Shown piece after piece: positions 12,021 to 22,715 of a stretch of DNA of 64,000 bases (the stretch's first letter is position 1; each line of letters starts with the position of its first letter). The position numbers and the translations under genes are program-made. The stretch is taken from positions 14,637,770-14,701,769 of the forward strand of contig NC_080070.1 in assembly GCF_949987535.1 (NCBI RefSeq). The letters are read 5' to 3'. Source of the stretch: Balaenoptera acutorostrata (Eukaryota; Chordata; Mammalia; Artiodactyla; Balaenopteridae). The notes under the pieces are model-generated. The model saw only the letters and a program-made list of their open reading frames with translations, was not told where the DNA came from and made no database searches.

Positions 12021-12435
12021 ATCTCTTTTCTCTCTGACGACTTTAAATATCTCGTCATTCTTTGGTGCTACAGTTTCACTAAGATCTGTCTATGTGTGGA
12101 TTTATTTTTATTTAATCTACTGATAATTTGTTGTGCTTTCTGAGTGGGAGGCTTTATGTTTAATCAATTCTGGAAGCTCCTCAGGCATGATCTCTTCAAG
12201 TATTGCTTCTCTGAACTTCTGATTAGACATTTGTTAAGATCTTCTTACTTTATCTTTCATGTCTTTTAAATTCTCTCTTTCTCTCTGCTGTATGCAGGGG
12301 AATTGCTTCACTTGTTCACCCAGTTCACTAGTTCAGCCTTGTCTGAGTTGCAGTGTGTCCTATCTATTGTGGTTTAAAATTTTTAATTATTATATTATTT
12401 AATTCTAAAGGTTCTGTTTTTTCCTTCAAATTTAT
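12021..12435 (-). mobile_element. Old L1 3' UTR, continued, antisense
   Basis: Resumes the antisense L1 text after the inserted repeat, e.g. 'ctctgacgactttaaatatc' and 'ggtgctacagtttcactaag'. It continues as flank around the next SINE and L1 and beyond 14230. Confidence 0.55.
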
Positions 12436-12448
12436 CTGGTTAATTCTT

Positions 12449-12813
12449 TTTTTTTAATATAAATTTATTTATTTATTTGTTTGTTTTTATTTTTGGCTGT
12501 GTTGGGTCGTCCTTGCTGTGTGTAGGCTTTCTCTAGTTGCAGCGAGCGGGGGCTACTCTTTGTTGCGGTGCACAGGCTTCTTTCTCATTGTCGTGGCTTC
12601 TCTTGTTGCGGAGCATGGGCTCTAGGTGCACGGGCTTCAGTAGTTGTGGCATGTGGCTCAGTAGTTGTGGCTTGTGGGCTTTTGAGCGCAGGCTCAGTAG
12701 TTGTGGCACATGGGCTTAGTTGCTCCGTGGCATGTGGGATCTCCCGGGGCCAGGACTCAAACCCATGTCCCTTGCATTGGCAGACAGATTCCCAACCACT
12801 GTGCCAGCCCTAC
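12449..12813 (-). mobile_element. Long CHR-type SINE with target-site duplication
   Basis: An antisense tRNA-derived SINE with GC-rich body and repeated 'tagttgtggc' units. The duplication ctggttaattctt is at 12436-12448 and 12814-12826. It sits only eight bases from the target of the next L1, so this short AT-rich site was hit twice. Confidence 0.93.
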
Positions 12814-12833
12814 CTGGTTAATTCTTATAGTTT

Positions 12834-14217
12834 ATTTTATTTTATTTATTTTTATAACATCTTTACTGGATAATTGTTTTACAATGGTGTGTTAGTTTCT
12901 GCTTTATAACAAAGTGAATCAGCTATACATATACATATATCCCCATATCTCCTCCCTCTTGCATTTCCGTCCCACCCTCCCTATCCCACCCCTCTAGGTG
13001 GTCACACAGCACCGAGCTGATCTCCCTGTGCTATGCGGCTGCTTCCCACTGTCTGTTTTTCATTTGGTAGTATATATAAGTCCATGCCACTCTCTTAATT
13101 CGTCCCAGCTTACCCTTCCCCCTCCCCATGTCCTCAAGTCCATTCTCTACGTCTGCATCTTTATTCCTGTCCTGCCCCTAGGTTCTTTAGAATCATTAAA
13201 AAAAAATTTTTTTTTTAGATTCCATATATATGCGTTAGCATACGGTATTTGTTTTTCTCTTTCTGACTTACTTCACTCTGTATGACAGACTCTAGCTCCA
13301 TCCACCTCACTACAAATAACTCAATTTCGTTTCTTTTTGTGGCTGAGTAATATTCCATTGTATATATGTACCACATCTTCTTTATCCATTCATCTGTCGA
13401 TGGACACTTAGATTGCTTCCATGTCCTGGCTATCGTAAATAGAGCTGCAGTGAACATTGTGGGACATGACTCTGAATTATGGTTTTCTCAGGGTATATGC
13501 GCAGTAGTGGGATTGCTGGGTCATATAGTAGTTCTATTTTTAGTTTTTTAAGGAAGCTTCATACTGTTCTCCATAGTGGCTGTATCAATTTACGTTCTCA
13601 CCAACAGTGCAAGAGGGTGCCCTTTTCTCTACACCCTTTCCAGCACTTATTGTTTGTAGATTTTTTGATGATGGCCATTCTGACTGGTGTGAGGTGATAC
13701 CTCGTTGTAGTTTTGATTTGCATTTCTCTAATGATTAGTGATGTTGAGCATCCTTTCATGTATTTGTTGGCCATCTGTATGTCTTCTTTGGAGAAATGTC
13801 TGTTTAAGTCTTCTGCCCATTTTTGCATTGGGTTCTTTGTTTTTTTGATATTGAGCTGCATGAGCTGCTTGTAAATTTTGGAGATTAATCCTTTGTCAGT
13901 TGCTTCATTTGCAAATAGTTTCTCCCATTCTGAGGGTTGTCTTTTCGTCTTGTTTATGGTTTCCTTTGCTGCGCAAAAGCTTTTAAGTTTCATTAGGTCC
14001 CATTTGTTTATTTTTGTTTTTATTTCCATTTCTCTAGCAGGTGGGTCAAAAAGGATCTTGCTGTGATTTATGTCATAGAGTGTTCTGCCTATGTTTTCCT
14101 CTAAGAGTTTGATAGTGTCTGGCCTTACATTTAGGTCTTTAATCCATTTTGAGTTTATTTTTGTGTATGGTGTTAGGGAGTGTTCTAATTTCATTCTTTT
14201 ACATGTAGCTGTCCAGT
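12834..14217 (-). mobile_element. 5'-truncated cetacean-type L1 with target-site duplication
   Basis: A 1.4-kb antisense L1 comprising the 3' UTR (about 12834-13200) and the 3' end of ORF2. The duplication ttcttatagttt is at 12822-12833 and 14218-14229, which fixes both ends. Retrotransposed in antisense orientation into an older L1 3' UTR within a PARP12 intron. Confidence 0.93.
13211..14217 (-). pseudogene. L1 ORF2 C-terminal relic (dead)
   Basis: ORF2 encodes the endonuclease-reverse transcriptase of L1; only its C-terminal part is here. An uninterrupted stretch from 14217 down to about 13598 includes [31 protein letters not shown] and [19 protein letters not shown]. The final part continues in another frame (13215-13457, with DEWIKKMWYIYTMEYYSA), so at least one frameshift separates them. 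The copy lacks the 5' two thirds of ORF2 and all of ORF1. Upstream residues in the open frame (14218-14287) come from the host sequence, not the element. It cannot be functional. Confidence 0.9.
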
Positions 14218-14229
14218 TTCTTATAGTTT

Positions 14230-14915
14230 CTTTATCCTTACTCATGCTTTTGAAACTCAATTTAACTTTCAAAAACAATTCATACATATTGCATATTTAT
14301 ATCCAAGAACTCTAATGTTTGTTGTCTTTGGTGGACTGATTGTTTTTGCTGGTTTTGCTCATGGTGTCTTGTTTCTTATTTATTCGATTGTAAGCCCATG
14401 TTTGCTGAAACTTTACCTGTGGAAATTCTTTTGAGGTCTGAGTTGAAGGTGAATTCCTTCCAGAGGGAATTTGTGTTTGCTTCTCTGGGAACTGCCACGG
14501 TGGGACTTTCAAGTTAATTCTCACACAGGAAGTGTGAATTAACTTCTGTGAGGTTTGAGTTGTTTATGAGTTCTCAGTGGAAGTTTTCTTCCTTTCCATC
14601 CAAAGCCAAAACTGACGCAGGCAAATTTCCTTGCTGACTTTCTTTGCAAAGCAGATTCCTTTCGTGGCCTCCCTTCACTAAGGATATGTAGTCTTCTAGG
14701 ATCATGGTTTTATGCAGAAGAATCTCTTCAGATATTTGACCCCTGACCATATTCAGATCCTACATTTGTTTTCTATTTCCTCATTGCTGCTAAAAATAGG
14801 TCTTTTTGTCTTTACTCACTGACACTGCCCTTGGACAGCCACTGGCTTTAGTCCTCATTCACCTGTCTGGTTCCAGACCTTCTCTTTGCTCTTGGGGCAC
14901 TTCAGCATTTGGAAA
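14230..14915. other. PARP12 intron, old L1 flank then unique sequence
   Basis: The first part probably continues the L1 3' UTR that hosts the preceding insertions. The rest shows no gene or clear repeat. Confidence 0.4.
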
Positions 14916-14920
14916 GGGAG

Positions 14921-15150
14921 TAGATCCTGGTGGCTCAGAGTACAGGCTGTTCTGCCAAACTGCTTGACTTAAACCCCAGCTCTGCCACCTATTAGCTGTT
15001 TGACCTCGGACAGGTTTCTGAACCTTCCTGGGCTTCTGTTTTCACATCTGTGAAATGGGGATAAGTTGCAACTTCAGTGTTACGAAGACTTAATCCCTTA
15101 ATATGTACAAAGCACTTAGTACAGGGGCTGGCCCACCCCACACGCATTCC
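14921..15150 (+). mobile_element. MIR SINE relic
   Basis: MIR text in order: 'accccagctctgccacctat', 'ttcacatctgtgaaatgggg', then 'gtacaaagcacttagtacag'. It is well preserved for a MIR. Confidence 0.88.
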
Positions 15151-15483
15151 ATGTATGTTAACTATTTTTGGCTTCTGAGGATTTCTGTTTCTTGCCATCT
15201 CAGCAATGCATTTTAAAAAATATTTTAACCAGCGTTTTCTGTGTAGTGAAAGGAATGTCATGATAACAGGTTTTCCATATTACTGTGATTTTATTATTTT
15301 CACACAGCAAAATGGATCTTAAAAAGCAAGTCCTGCATCCCACCCCAACACATTTTTGTAAATGTGCAGGTCACATGTATGTTCACATGTTCCAGCTGAG
15401 TATCTAGAAGACCATGGGGGAGCTGAGTATCTGAGTCCATGTGGCTGGTGGGTTTTCAGTTTACTTCTCATGTTCTTTTGTAG

Positions 15484-15679
15484 GGTCACGTGCACCGAGT
15501 CAGCCAATAGCTTTCTCGTTGGTTTTCTGAACTTTAACTCCATGATGTTAGGTGCCACCCGGGCTCGCCGCCTCTCCACGGCCTCCTCGGTCACCAAACC
15601 TCCACACTTTATCCTCACCACTGACTGGGTTTGGTACTGGAACGATGAATTTGGCTTTTGGCAGGAGTATGGAAGACAA
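15484..15679 (+). CDS. PARP12: PARP12 exon encoding the WWE junction
   Basis: 196 bases after a TAG acceptor, with a strong GTAAGT donor at 15680. Its first base completes the codon split with the 4387-4510 exon, and it ends in phase 0. It encodes LNFNSMMLGATRARRLST, then SSVTKPPHFILTTDWVWYW and DEFGFWQEYGRQ. These are recognisably the end of WWE1 and the start of WWE2 in PARP12, with the W-W-E type aromatic residues present. The first 14 residues look more diverged from the human protein than the rest. Confidence 0.95.
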
Positions 15680-17395
15680 GTAAGTGTCATGGAAAGAGGG
15701 TGAGTGTTCCTTCCTGAGGGTCCATGATGGGGGAGCCTTTCCAAACATGGGCACAAGGATTGCTCTGGGGAGTCCTTGACAGAGCCAAAGATCCCCAGGT
15801 CCCCTTATGACGCACTTGCTTTGCGGGAATTATGGCAAAATGGGATAATTTAGAGTTCATTTGTATGAGGTTCCATCTTTGAACAATTAGCTATCTGTTC
15901 GTTCATTAGGACTGAATGACTTTAGTTGTAGTGAGATCACATTTCGTTAAATGGGGTAGAAAGATGCCTCTCTTACTGTTGAGCAGGTAACTCCAGAGCG
16001 AGTGCATGTGTGTGCTGGAGTGTTTGTGTAGCTGTGGAATAAAGTGGAAGGCTTTTCAAAGCTAGCTTTCTGCCTTATCTGTAGCAGCAACTTTACAGAA
16101 GGTGGGCAAGTATAAGAAAATTGACTGATTTCAGCTATTGATTTGGTATCTGTGTCAAATAATTGCTGCTGTCAATTATTCAAAGATGTTTGTGGATGAA
16201 TCAGATTAAAGGGAACCCCCTGGTTACCTGTAGAGGTATAAGTATAGGGAGGTCACCATTTCTATAGTGACACCTTCTCCCAAATGAAAATTGGGATATG
16301 TGGTCTAATAGACATTTGTATTCTTCTGGGTTGTAAGATGCTATAGTAAAGCTTTAGTTTCTGCTGCACTTGGGATATCTTTTTGTCTGGGACTCGGTAA
16401 TGTGAGCTTCATGGGAGCTTTTGCCACTGGTGTGCCCCCCTGCTGAGGATGATGCCTGCACCTGGCAGATCCTCAGGAGAGAGACTGGCCAGTTGAAGGA
16501 CAGAGGTGTTGCTGACTGTGCCCGCTGGCCAGTTGGACATGGTCACTCTTAGGAGATGGCTTGCGCCCTCATTCTTCCCCTCCACTTCTTCCAGTGCCAG
16601 CCTTCCCACTTCACTGCTCTGTCCATCCTCTTCCCCACCCGTCTCTCTCTCTGAGCATCCTGGGGTTCCTTCTGTCTTCCCTGGGTTTGTCCAGGGAGGC
16701 TCTCCAGCATTGCTCTGGGTTTGGTCAGGAGGGGAGGGCAGAGGCCAAGCCTGGCATTGAGTGGGAGAGATGATGATGAATGGAGCTCACCCGGAGACGT
16801 CATGGAGGAACACACAGCAGACAAGAAGCAACTGGCAAATGTGACAGCCGCTCACGTTTTGTTTGGTGATTCGTCCCCCTTCTGGGAGCTGAGTGGGATG
16901 ACACGGGACCCTGGGTGACTTCAGAAACTGCGTTGTCCCAACTTTGGGGACAGGGGTCTGTCTCCTCCAAACAACCCAACTTAGGGTTTTCCCTTTTTCT
17001 TTTCTAGGCTGCTACTCCTTTATTGCGGTATAGCTGGAGTGCATAATTTAGAACATTGAGGATTTAGAATAGCGAGAATCTCTGGGAATAACCTGTCTGT
17101 GGGTTTTACCAACATACCACACGCTGGTGCATTCAGATGTGCATATGTGGACTCGGTGACTTTCGGCTGTATGGTCTCATTCTGTACCAATGGCTGGGCC
17201 CCTCATAGGGTGACCTGTCCATTCTAGCTCTTCCTTTTCCACACACTTCTGATGTCACCCCATAATTGGATTTCTTTCTTAGTTTTCTGCTAATTGCCAG
17301 TTCAAGACAGTTTTCTCTTGATTATCAGAAAAGCTGGGTTCTTTTCTGCCTGAGCTCAGGATATACGCCCAAATTTCAGGTCCAGGTTGCCTCCA
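15680..17395. other. PARP12 intron, mostly unique
   Basis: No recognisable gene. Open frames on both strands at 16400-16920 overlap each other, lack splice or codon context and look like chance. A weak L1-like segment may lie near 16990-17100. Confidence 0.45.
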
Positions 17396-17399
17396 CCCT

Positions 17400-17838
17400 G
17401 TATTAATTTCCTAGGTCATCATAGCAAAGTACCACAAACTGGGTGGCTTAGAACAGCAGGGGTTTGTCGTCTCACAGCTCTGGAGGCTGGAAACTGAAAT
17501 CCAGGTGGCAGCAGGGCCATGTTTTCTCTGAAACCTGTAGGGAATTCTTGCTTGTCTTTTCCTCAGTTCTGGTGGTTTGCTGGTGATCTTTGGCGTACCT
17601 CAGTTGTATTTGCATCACTCTACTCTCTACCTGCTCATCAGTAGCATTCTTCACGTGGCCGTCCTCTTATAAGGACATTGGTCATGTTGGTTAAGGGCCC
17701 ACCTACTCCCGTATGATCTCATCTTAACTAATTACATCTACAATGATCCTATTTCCAAATAAGGTCACATTCCGTGGTACTGGGGGTTAAGACTTCAACA
17801 TGTCTTTTTGGGGGTTACAGTTTAATCCATAACCTAAA
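17400..17838. repeat. Dispersed mammalian repeat, copy 2
   Basis: Same element and orientation as 11556-12020: 'tagcaaagtaccacaaactg', 'cagctctggaggctggaaac', 'cttataaggacattggtcat', 'gttaagacttcaacatgtct'. The copies differ at many positions, so they are old independent insertions rather than a recent duplication. Confidence 0.78.
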
Positions 17839-18840
17839 CTTGTGTATAAATGTGTTACTCTTCTTGGCCCACTGAGTTTTCCCACGTTGAACCTGCCGTC
17901 CCTCAGGTGGTGGGCTCCACGATGCATTACCCCAACCTGTATCCAGACTGGATTATTCTCAACAGGCTTCTTGTGTCGATTTACCTTTTGCCTTTTCCCC
18001 TCTCCTGTGATCTCCTTTGGTTTGATCTAAAAGCTCCACAATTGCCCTCACCCTTTTGTACCCAAACAACCCATCTATCTCTGCTTGAAAGGGAAGACTT
18101 CCATTTATTCCTCCCCTTGCCAGAATCTGACTTCTGTTCATCTGGTCACCATTCATGGAATGCCTGCAGGAGGTGGGACCCAGCTCGGCACAGCCCTCAC
18201 CAGCCGTAGCCAATGGCAAAGGGCCCAGGTGCCAAATCCCGTGGCATTGCCAGTCTCCACCCAGCTTGTTGCCCACTCCCTCCTTCCTTTCCTTTCTTTC
18301 TTTAATTAAATTAATTATTCAGTTACTTATTGTTTTCTAATATTACATGAGTTTCATGTGTGCAGCATTGTATCTTGACTTCTACATACACCGCAGCGTG
18401 ATCACCACCAAAGGTTTATTTTCCATCTGTCACCTGTTGGCCTCCTTTACCCATTTCACCCTCTCCTCACCTCCCCTTTGTTTCCCCTTTGGTAACACCG
18501 GTCTGTCCTCTGTATCTATGTGCTTGCTTTTGTTTTGTTTGATTGTTTATTTAAGATTTTAAAAGTTCTTATTTATTTTGTTGAAAAAATGTTCTGTATG
18601 TCACATTTGAGCCTCACTCCTTTTTTGCTCCTCCTCTGTCTCCTTCATGGGCTTCTTTTTTCTACTTTCCTTTGTGAATGTTGGCATTTCCCAGGGTCTA
18701 GCCTGAACCCCCGCTCTTCTGACATTGGTGGCCACCTTGAGTGATGTCTGTATCTCTGTCTCTAGACCAGATTCCTCTCCAAACTTCAGACTTGTATGCC
18801 CAGGTATCTGCCTCTATTTCTGCGGCACCTTTGCTTTTTG
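17839..18840. other. PARP12 intron, with a possible old L1 at 18290-18560
   Basis: No gene seen. The T-rich segment 18290-18560, with 'gtgatcaccaccaaaggttt', resembles antisense old L1 3' sequence but weakly. The rest appears unique. Confidence 0.4.
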
Positions 18841-18844
18841 TTCC

Positions 18845-19065
18845 AGGCACTGTGCTAAGGGCTCTCTGTGCCTTATTTTAATCATTTTTCCAGTTCTTTG
18901 AGGATGGGATGGTCCTATTGTATAATGACATGAGTATGATTTAAATTCTGTTGTTATTCCTGTCATAGAGTTGAGATCATTGAGGTTCAGAGAGGTTCCA
19001 ATAACGTGCTGAGGTTATAGAGGAAACAGATTCGAGAGCCAGAATTCAAACTCAGTCCATTCCAA
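18845..19065 (-). mobile_element. MIR SINE relic
   Basis: Reverse-complement MIR text: 'ccaggcactgtgctaagggc', 'gaggttcagagaggttccaa', 'gagccagaattcaaactcag'. Confidence 0.8.
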
Positions 19066-19583
19066 AATCTTCGATATCATGTAGGTAATGGGAAAGAGGA
19101 TGAGGGATCAAAATGGATAATTGAAAAAACAGAGCTCTCCAAGAGACCAGAAAAAGACAACAGCAAGGAGAGCTGAACTCTGATTAAAGGGTGGTGGGAA
19201 CAAGGGACAGAGGAGGTAGCGTCGCTCAGGCCCTCAGTGAAGCAACATTTGAGAATTCACCATTGACGTTTCACCTTCCTTTGAAGGGTGGTATCATCCG
19301 TCACGAGTAATTGAATGCCCTCTCTCTCATCGCTCCCATGCATTGTCCGGGTTAGCGGGGTCCACGTGTACGGGCTTCTGTTTCCCGAGCAGCTTTCAGG
19401 AGGCAGTTGCGTCTGCTCCTTTTCTGTGCCTCCCTCTCCTGCCACCGCCCCGTGCCTGGCTCCTCTCCTCCGCCTCCCCCAGGACACAAACAACCACCGT
19501 GGGCACATCTGCGGTTGGTGCGGACAGCCCCCAGCGTCTGTCTTCTTCTTGCCTTCACCTCGTATCTGGCTTTGCCTTCACAG

Positions 19584-19725
19584 GGCATGGAGCACCCCGT
19601 GACCAGCGTCAGCAGCAGCGATTTGGAGAAGGCCTACCTGGCGTACTGTGCCGCAGGGTCTGACCCCCAGGCTGCCGCTCTGAGGTTCCAGGCAGGAAAG
19701 CACACATACGAATTAGACTTCAAAG
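19584..19725 (+). CDS. PARP12: PARP12 exon encoding the second WWE region
   Basis: 142 bases, preceded by a pyrimidine-rich tract and CAG. The translation includes EHPVTSVSSSDLEKAYLAYC and LRFQAGKHTYELDFK, the body of WWE2 in PARP12. It ends one base into a codon; the donor is GTACTT, weak because positions +4 to +6 lack the AGT of the consensus. A SINE begins nine bases beyond the exon end, and its target-site duplication has copied the exon-intron boundary to 19850-19862. Confidence 0.95.
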
Positions 19726-19734
19726 GTACTTCCT

Positions 19735-19849
19735 GGAGTTCCCTGGTGGCCTAGTGGTTAGGATTGCGGGCTTTCACTGCTGTGGCCTGGGTTCAATCCC
19801 TGGTTGGGGAACTGAGATCCCGTAAGCCGCTTGATCTGGCCAAAAGAAA
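19735..19849 (+). mobile_element. Short SINE inserted at the PARP12 5' splice site
   Basis: A sense-oriented short tRNA-derived SINE with head 'ttccctggtggcctagtggt' and middle 'ctgtggcctgggttcaatcc', ending in a short A-rich tail. The 13-base duplication is aaaggtacttcct at 19722-19734 and aaaggtacatcct at 19850-19862. The left copy contains the last exon bases and the GT donor. The right copy holds a duplicate GT at 19854. Confidence 0.95.
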
Positions 19850-19862
19850 AAAGGTACATCCT

Positions 19863-22618
19863 GACCCGCTGCACTCACCCAGCAGGGCCTAGTCATCTGC
19901 TGGCTTTGCCTTTTCCATTTTAACCCTGGAGAAACTCCGCACACACATTGAGAGTTGGGAAAGAGAAGGATGGGGTGGTCCCTGCTCCTGAAGCGCTGCC
20001 AGACTGGAAGGGGGATAGACCTGTTAACAGATGAGGCCAGCCAGCGGGATGGATGGGGAGCTGCCTTGGGGGGGAGATGGGAGGGGACAGGAGCCCTCCT
20101 TGTGGAGGACAGGCAGCATCAGCCTGTGGGCCATGGGCGTTCCTGCGTCCAGGTCGCTGACACGTGTCATAGTGGTTCTGCCGTGCAGCTCTGCTTTCTG
20201 TAGACACCTTCAGCACAGACGGCCGGCCGGCTAAACAAGTGGTAGGCACACACTTCAACTAAAAATTGTTGGAAAGCAGATTTTCAGATGCTCTGCTCAT
20301 GGTATCCTGAGTCTGGGCCTTGGCTTGTTCTGGTTGCCTTGACAGACAGGCAGATAGACAGAAACAGACCAAACACCCTTTGGTCAGGCCTTCCAGTGGC
20401 TTATTTGTGACTTTTTTTTTTTTTTTTAAGTTTCAGGTTTTTTGTGGCTTTTCTCAAGTTATTTTCACAGAGATTTATCAGTCCATCCCTATTCAGTTCA
20501 GTTTTGCCTTTAAATTCACATTTTAAACTCTGAATCCCTCTGAGTTTTCAGCATTTTTCAAGGAAATTAAGTGGGCCTTCCTTTAAGCATAGTTTATTAT
20601 TTTCTTTATTTTTGTGGACCTTCTGTTTGGAGGGCAGCAAAGTGTTTTTGGTGAATTATCCTAAATCCACTTTATCTGCCTGCTTTTAGCCAGTTGGTTT
20701 TGCTTGTGGTTTGTAGCACTTGTGGTTTTACTTAAAGTAGAATTGCTGCCCTCTCGATGTGCCTCTACAGAGAGCCTAAAAGTTTCTTCTGCTCTACAGC
20801 GAGAACTGCTTACAGTCTTCAGTGTCAGCTGGAGAGCACAAGTCATATGTGAGGTGGTTTGCAATCCACAGTCTGATAAACACAAGTGCGTTAAAGGGGA
20901 TGGTGAGAAATATATGAGATAATAAGTCAGGACAGGCCTGAAGAACAAGTCTATACACCTAGCACCCATCTGACTCCTGCTGACCATAGTTTGAAATATT
21001 TCTTTAAAGTATCTGGACAGTATCAAAACAGATCAACCAGAAATGTCAGATGCAGCCTTTATCATTCTCAACATAGGCAGCACCCCCAGGGGACAGAACA
21101 GTCAAGATGAGGGTGGGGAAGAGCACACACATTGAGTTCACTGCAGACTGCAAGAAAAAAGCATGTTTACTGCAGACTGACTCAAGCTCTCTTGGGTGGG
21201 CACAGTTCTTTTGTTTGTTTGTTGGTACATAACAGTAGCCACAGAAGTACTTTGAGGTGAGTTAACTTCTCCCTTCATAACCTGACTACTAGGTAGAGTG
21301 AAAGCAAGTCTCAGACCGCAACCTGCCACTCACGTTTATTAACTAAGTATTTACGAGGAAGCAGGGACATTTAAGAAACATGCACAACTGACTTATTCTG
21401 TAGGATCAGGAAAGACTTGGCTCTGCCTTTTAGACTCCTGTCGTGAAACAGTCACTCAAGGCAAATGCCAAGACTCCAGAGGCAGAATTCTGATGTCTGT
21501 TAGCTGGTATCAGTTGGGCAGAATCCCCAAGATCAGGGCTTGTTTAGGGACTTCGCCTAGTGTATCCTCTTTAAGGGCAAATTAGGGAGAAGGCCTCATG
21601 TTTACCCTGTCCGGGAGATGGTGGGGAATGGGTCTTGCATATATTTATCCAGTTCACTTATCTTGAATAGCTTTTAATTTCACCAGTAAAAGCTCATTTG
21701 AGGTTCATTGCAGTGTTAGTCAACAGACCAATAAAAAGCCCGTTTAAGCTAATTAGCAGAGTATTGGTGGGAGGTTGAGTGACGGGTAACTGAAGGAGTT
21801 GTGGTAGCCATCTCTGGATTATGGGCTCCCGATTAGAATGTGCGGACCCCCCCAGGAGTGCCCATTCGTGATGACCACATGGGCTGTGGCGTGAGGGACA
21901 CACGCCTAGGCGATCACCGGGTGTATGCTGAAATGCAGTAGGGTGAGTTAGTTTTTCAAGTGAAAGAAAATTGTTTGTACTCTACTGCAGAAAATAAGAC
22001 TTGACAGAGTTCTCCTGGTGGGTCGGGACATGTAGTCTAACTTAGAGGTATTGTGATTTTTCAACATGAAAGATAGTTCCCCCGTGCCCCCACTGCTGCC
22101 CTCAGGAGGAATCTGAGAATCTTGGGCATGGGGCAAGGATTTCATTTATTAAAGACAGTCCAGGTTTAAAAAAGTTGAGAAGTATTTCTGTAGGGTAAGT
22201 TTAGTCAAAGTAAGAAAAAAAACTCATAAGAGTAAAATTATTATATTAACTCTAAATCCCACTGGCTCAAGATGTGGTAAATCGGTCTCAGGCTGGGCTG
22301 AAGCTTTTTTATATCCAAGCTGGGAAAAATTGCTGAGCAAAATTAATAGTTTAAACAAGATTGGAAGGAACAATTTAAAAGCACTCATGTATAATTGATA
22401 TGTCAATTACTAATCATTCATCTATTCATTAAACCCAGTCTCCTACAGATACCTATTTTCTTTTTGAATATTTGAAATGTGTAAAATTGCCTTATTTTTT
22501 TAACAGACTGATTGTGAGCTTTACATTTGGATTAGCTTTCCAACCCATTTAATTTGTGTTTATAAAACATTGCTATCCCATATGTGTATATGTGTGTGTG
22601 TGTTTGTTTTTCTCCCAG
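19863..22618. other. PARP12 intron, apparently unique
   Basis: About 2.7 kb without a recognised gene. Poly-T at 20410 and a (TG)n run near 22588-22600 are the only simple repeats. Parts of 21100-22150 could be old, unidentified repeats. Open frames on either strand are short and unconvincing. Confidence 0.45.
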
Positions 22619-22715
22619 CCTTCGTTCAGAAAAACCTGGTCTATGGCACAGTTAGAAAGGTTTGCCGGAGACCCAAATACGTATCTCCCCAGGATGTGAA
22701 GATGAAGCAGAGCTG
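22619..22715 (+). CDS. PARP12: PARP12 exon, WWE2 end and linker
   Basis: 97 bases between a CAG acceptor and a GTAGGT donor. It completes the Ala codon split with the previous exon and encodes FVQKNLVYGTVRKVCRRPKY then VSPQDVKMKQS. The first part matches the conserved end of WWE2 and the linker before the catalytic domain. The last residues (around VKMKQSC) are diverged relative to the human protein. It ends two bases into a Cys codon. Confidence 0.95.
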
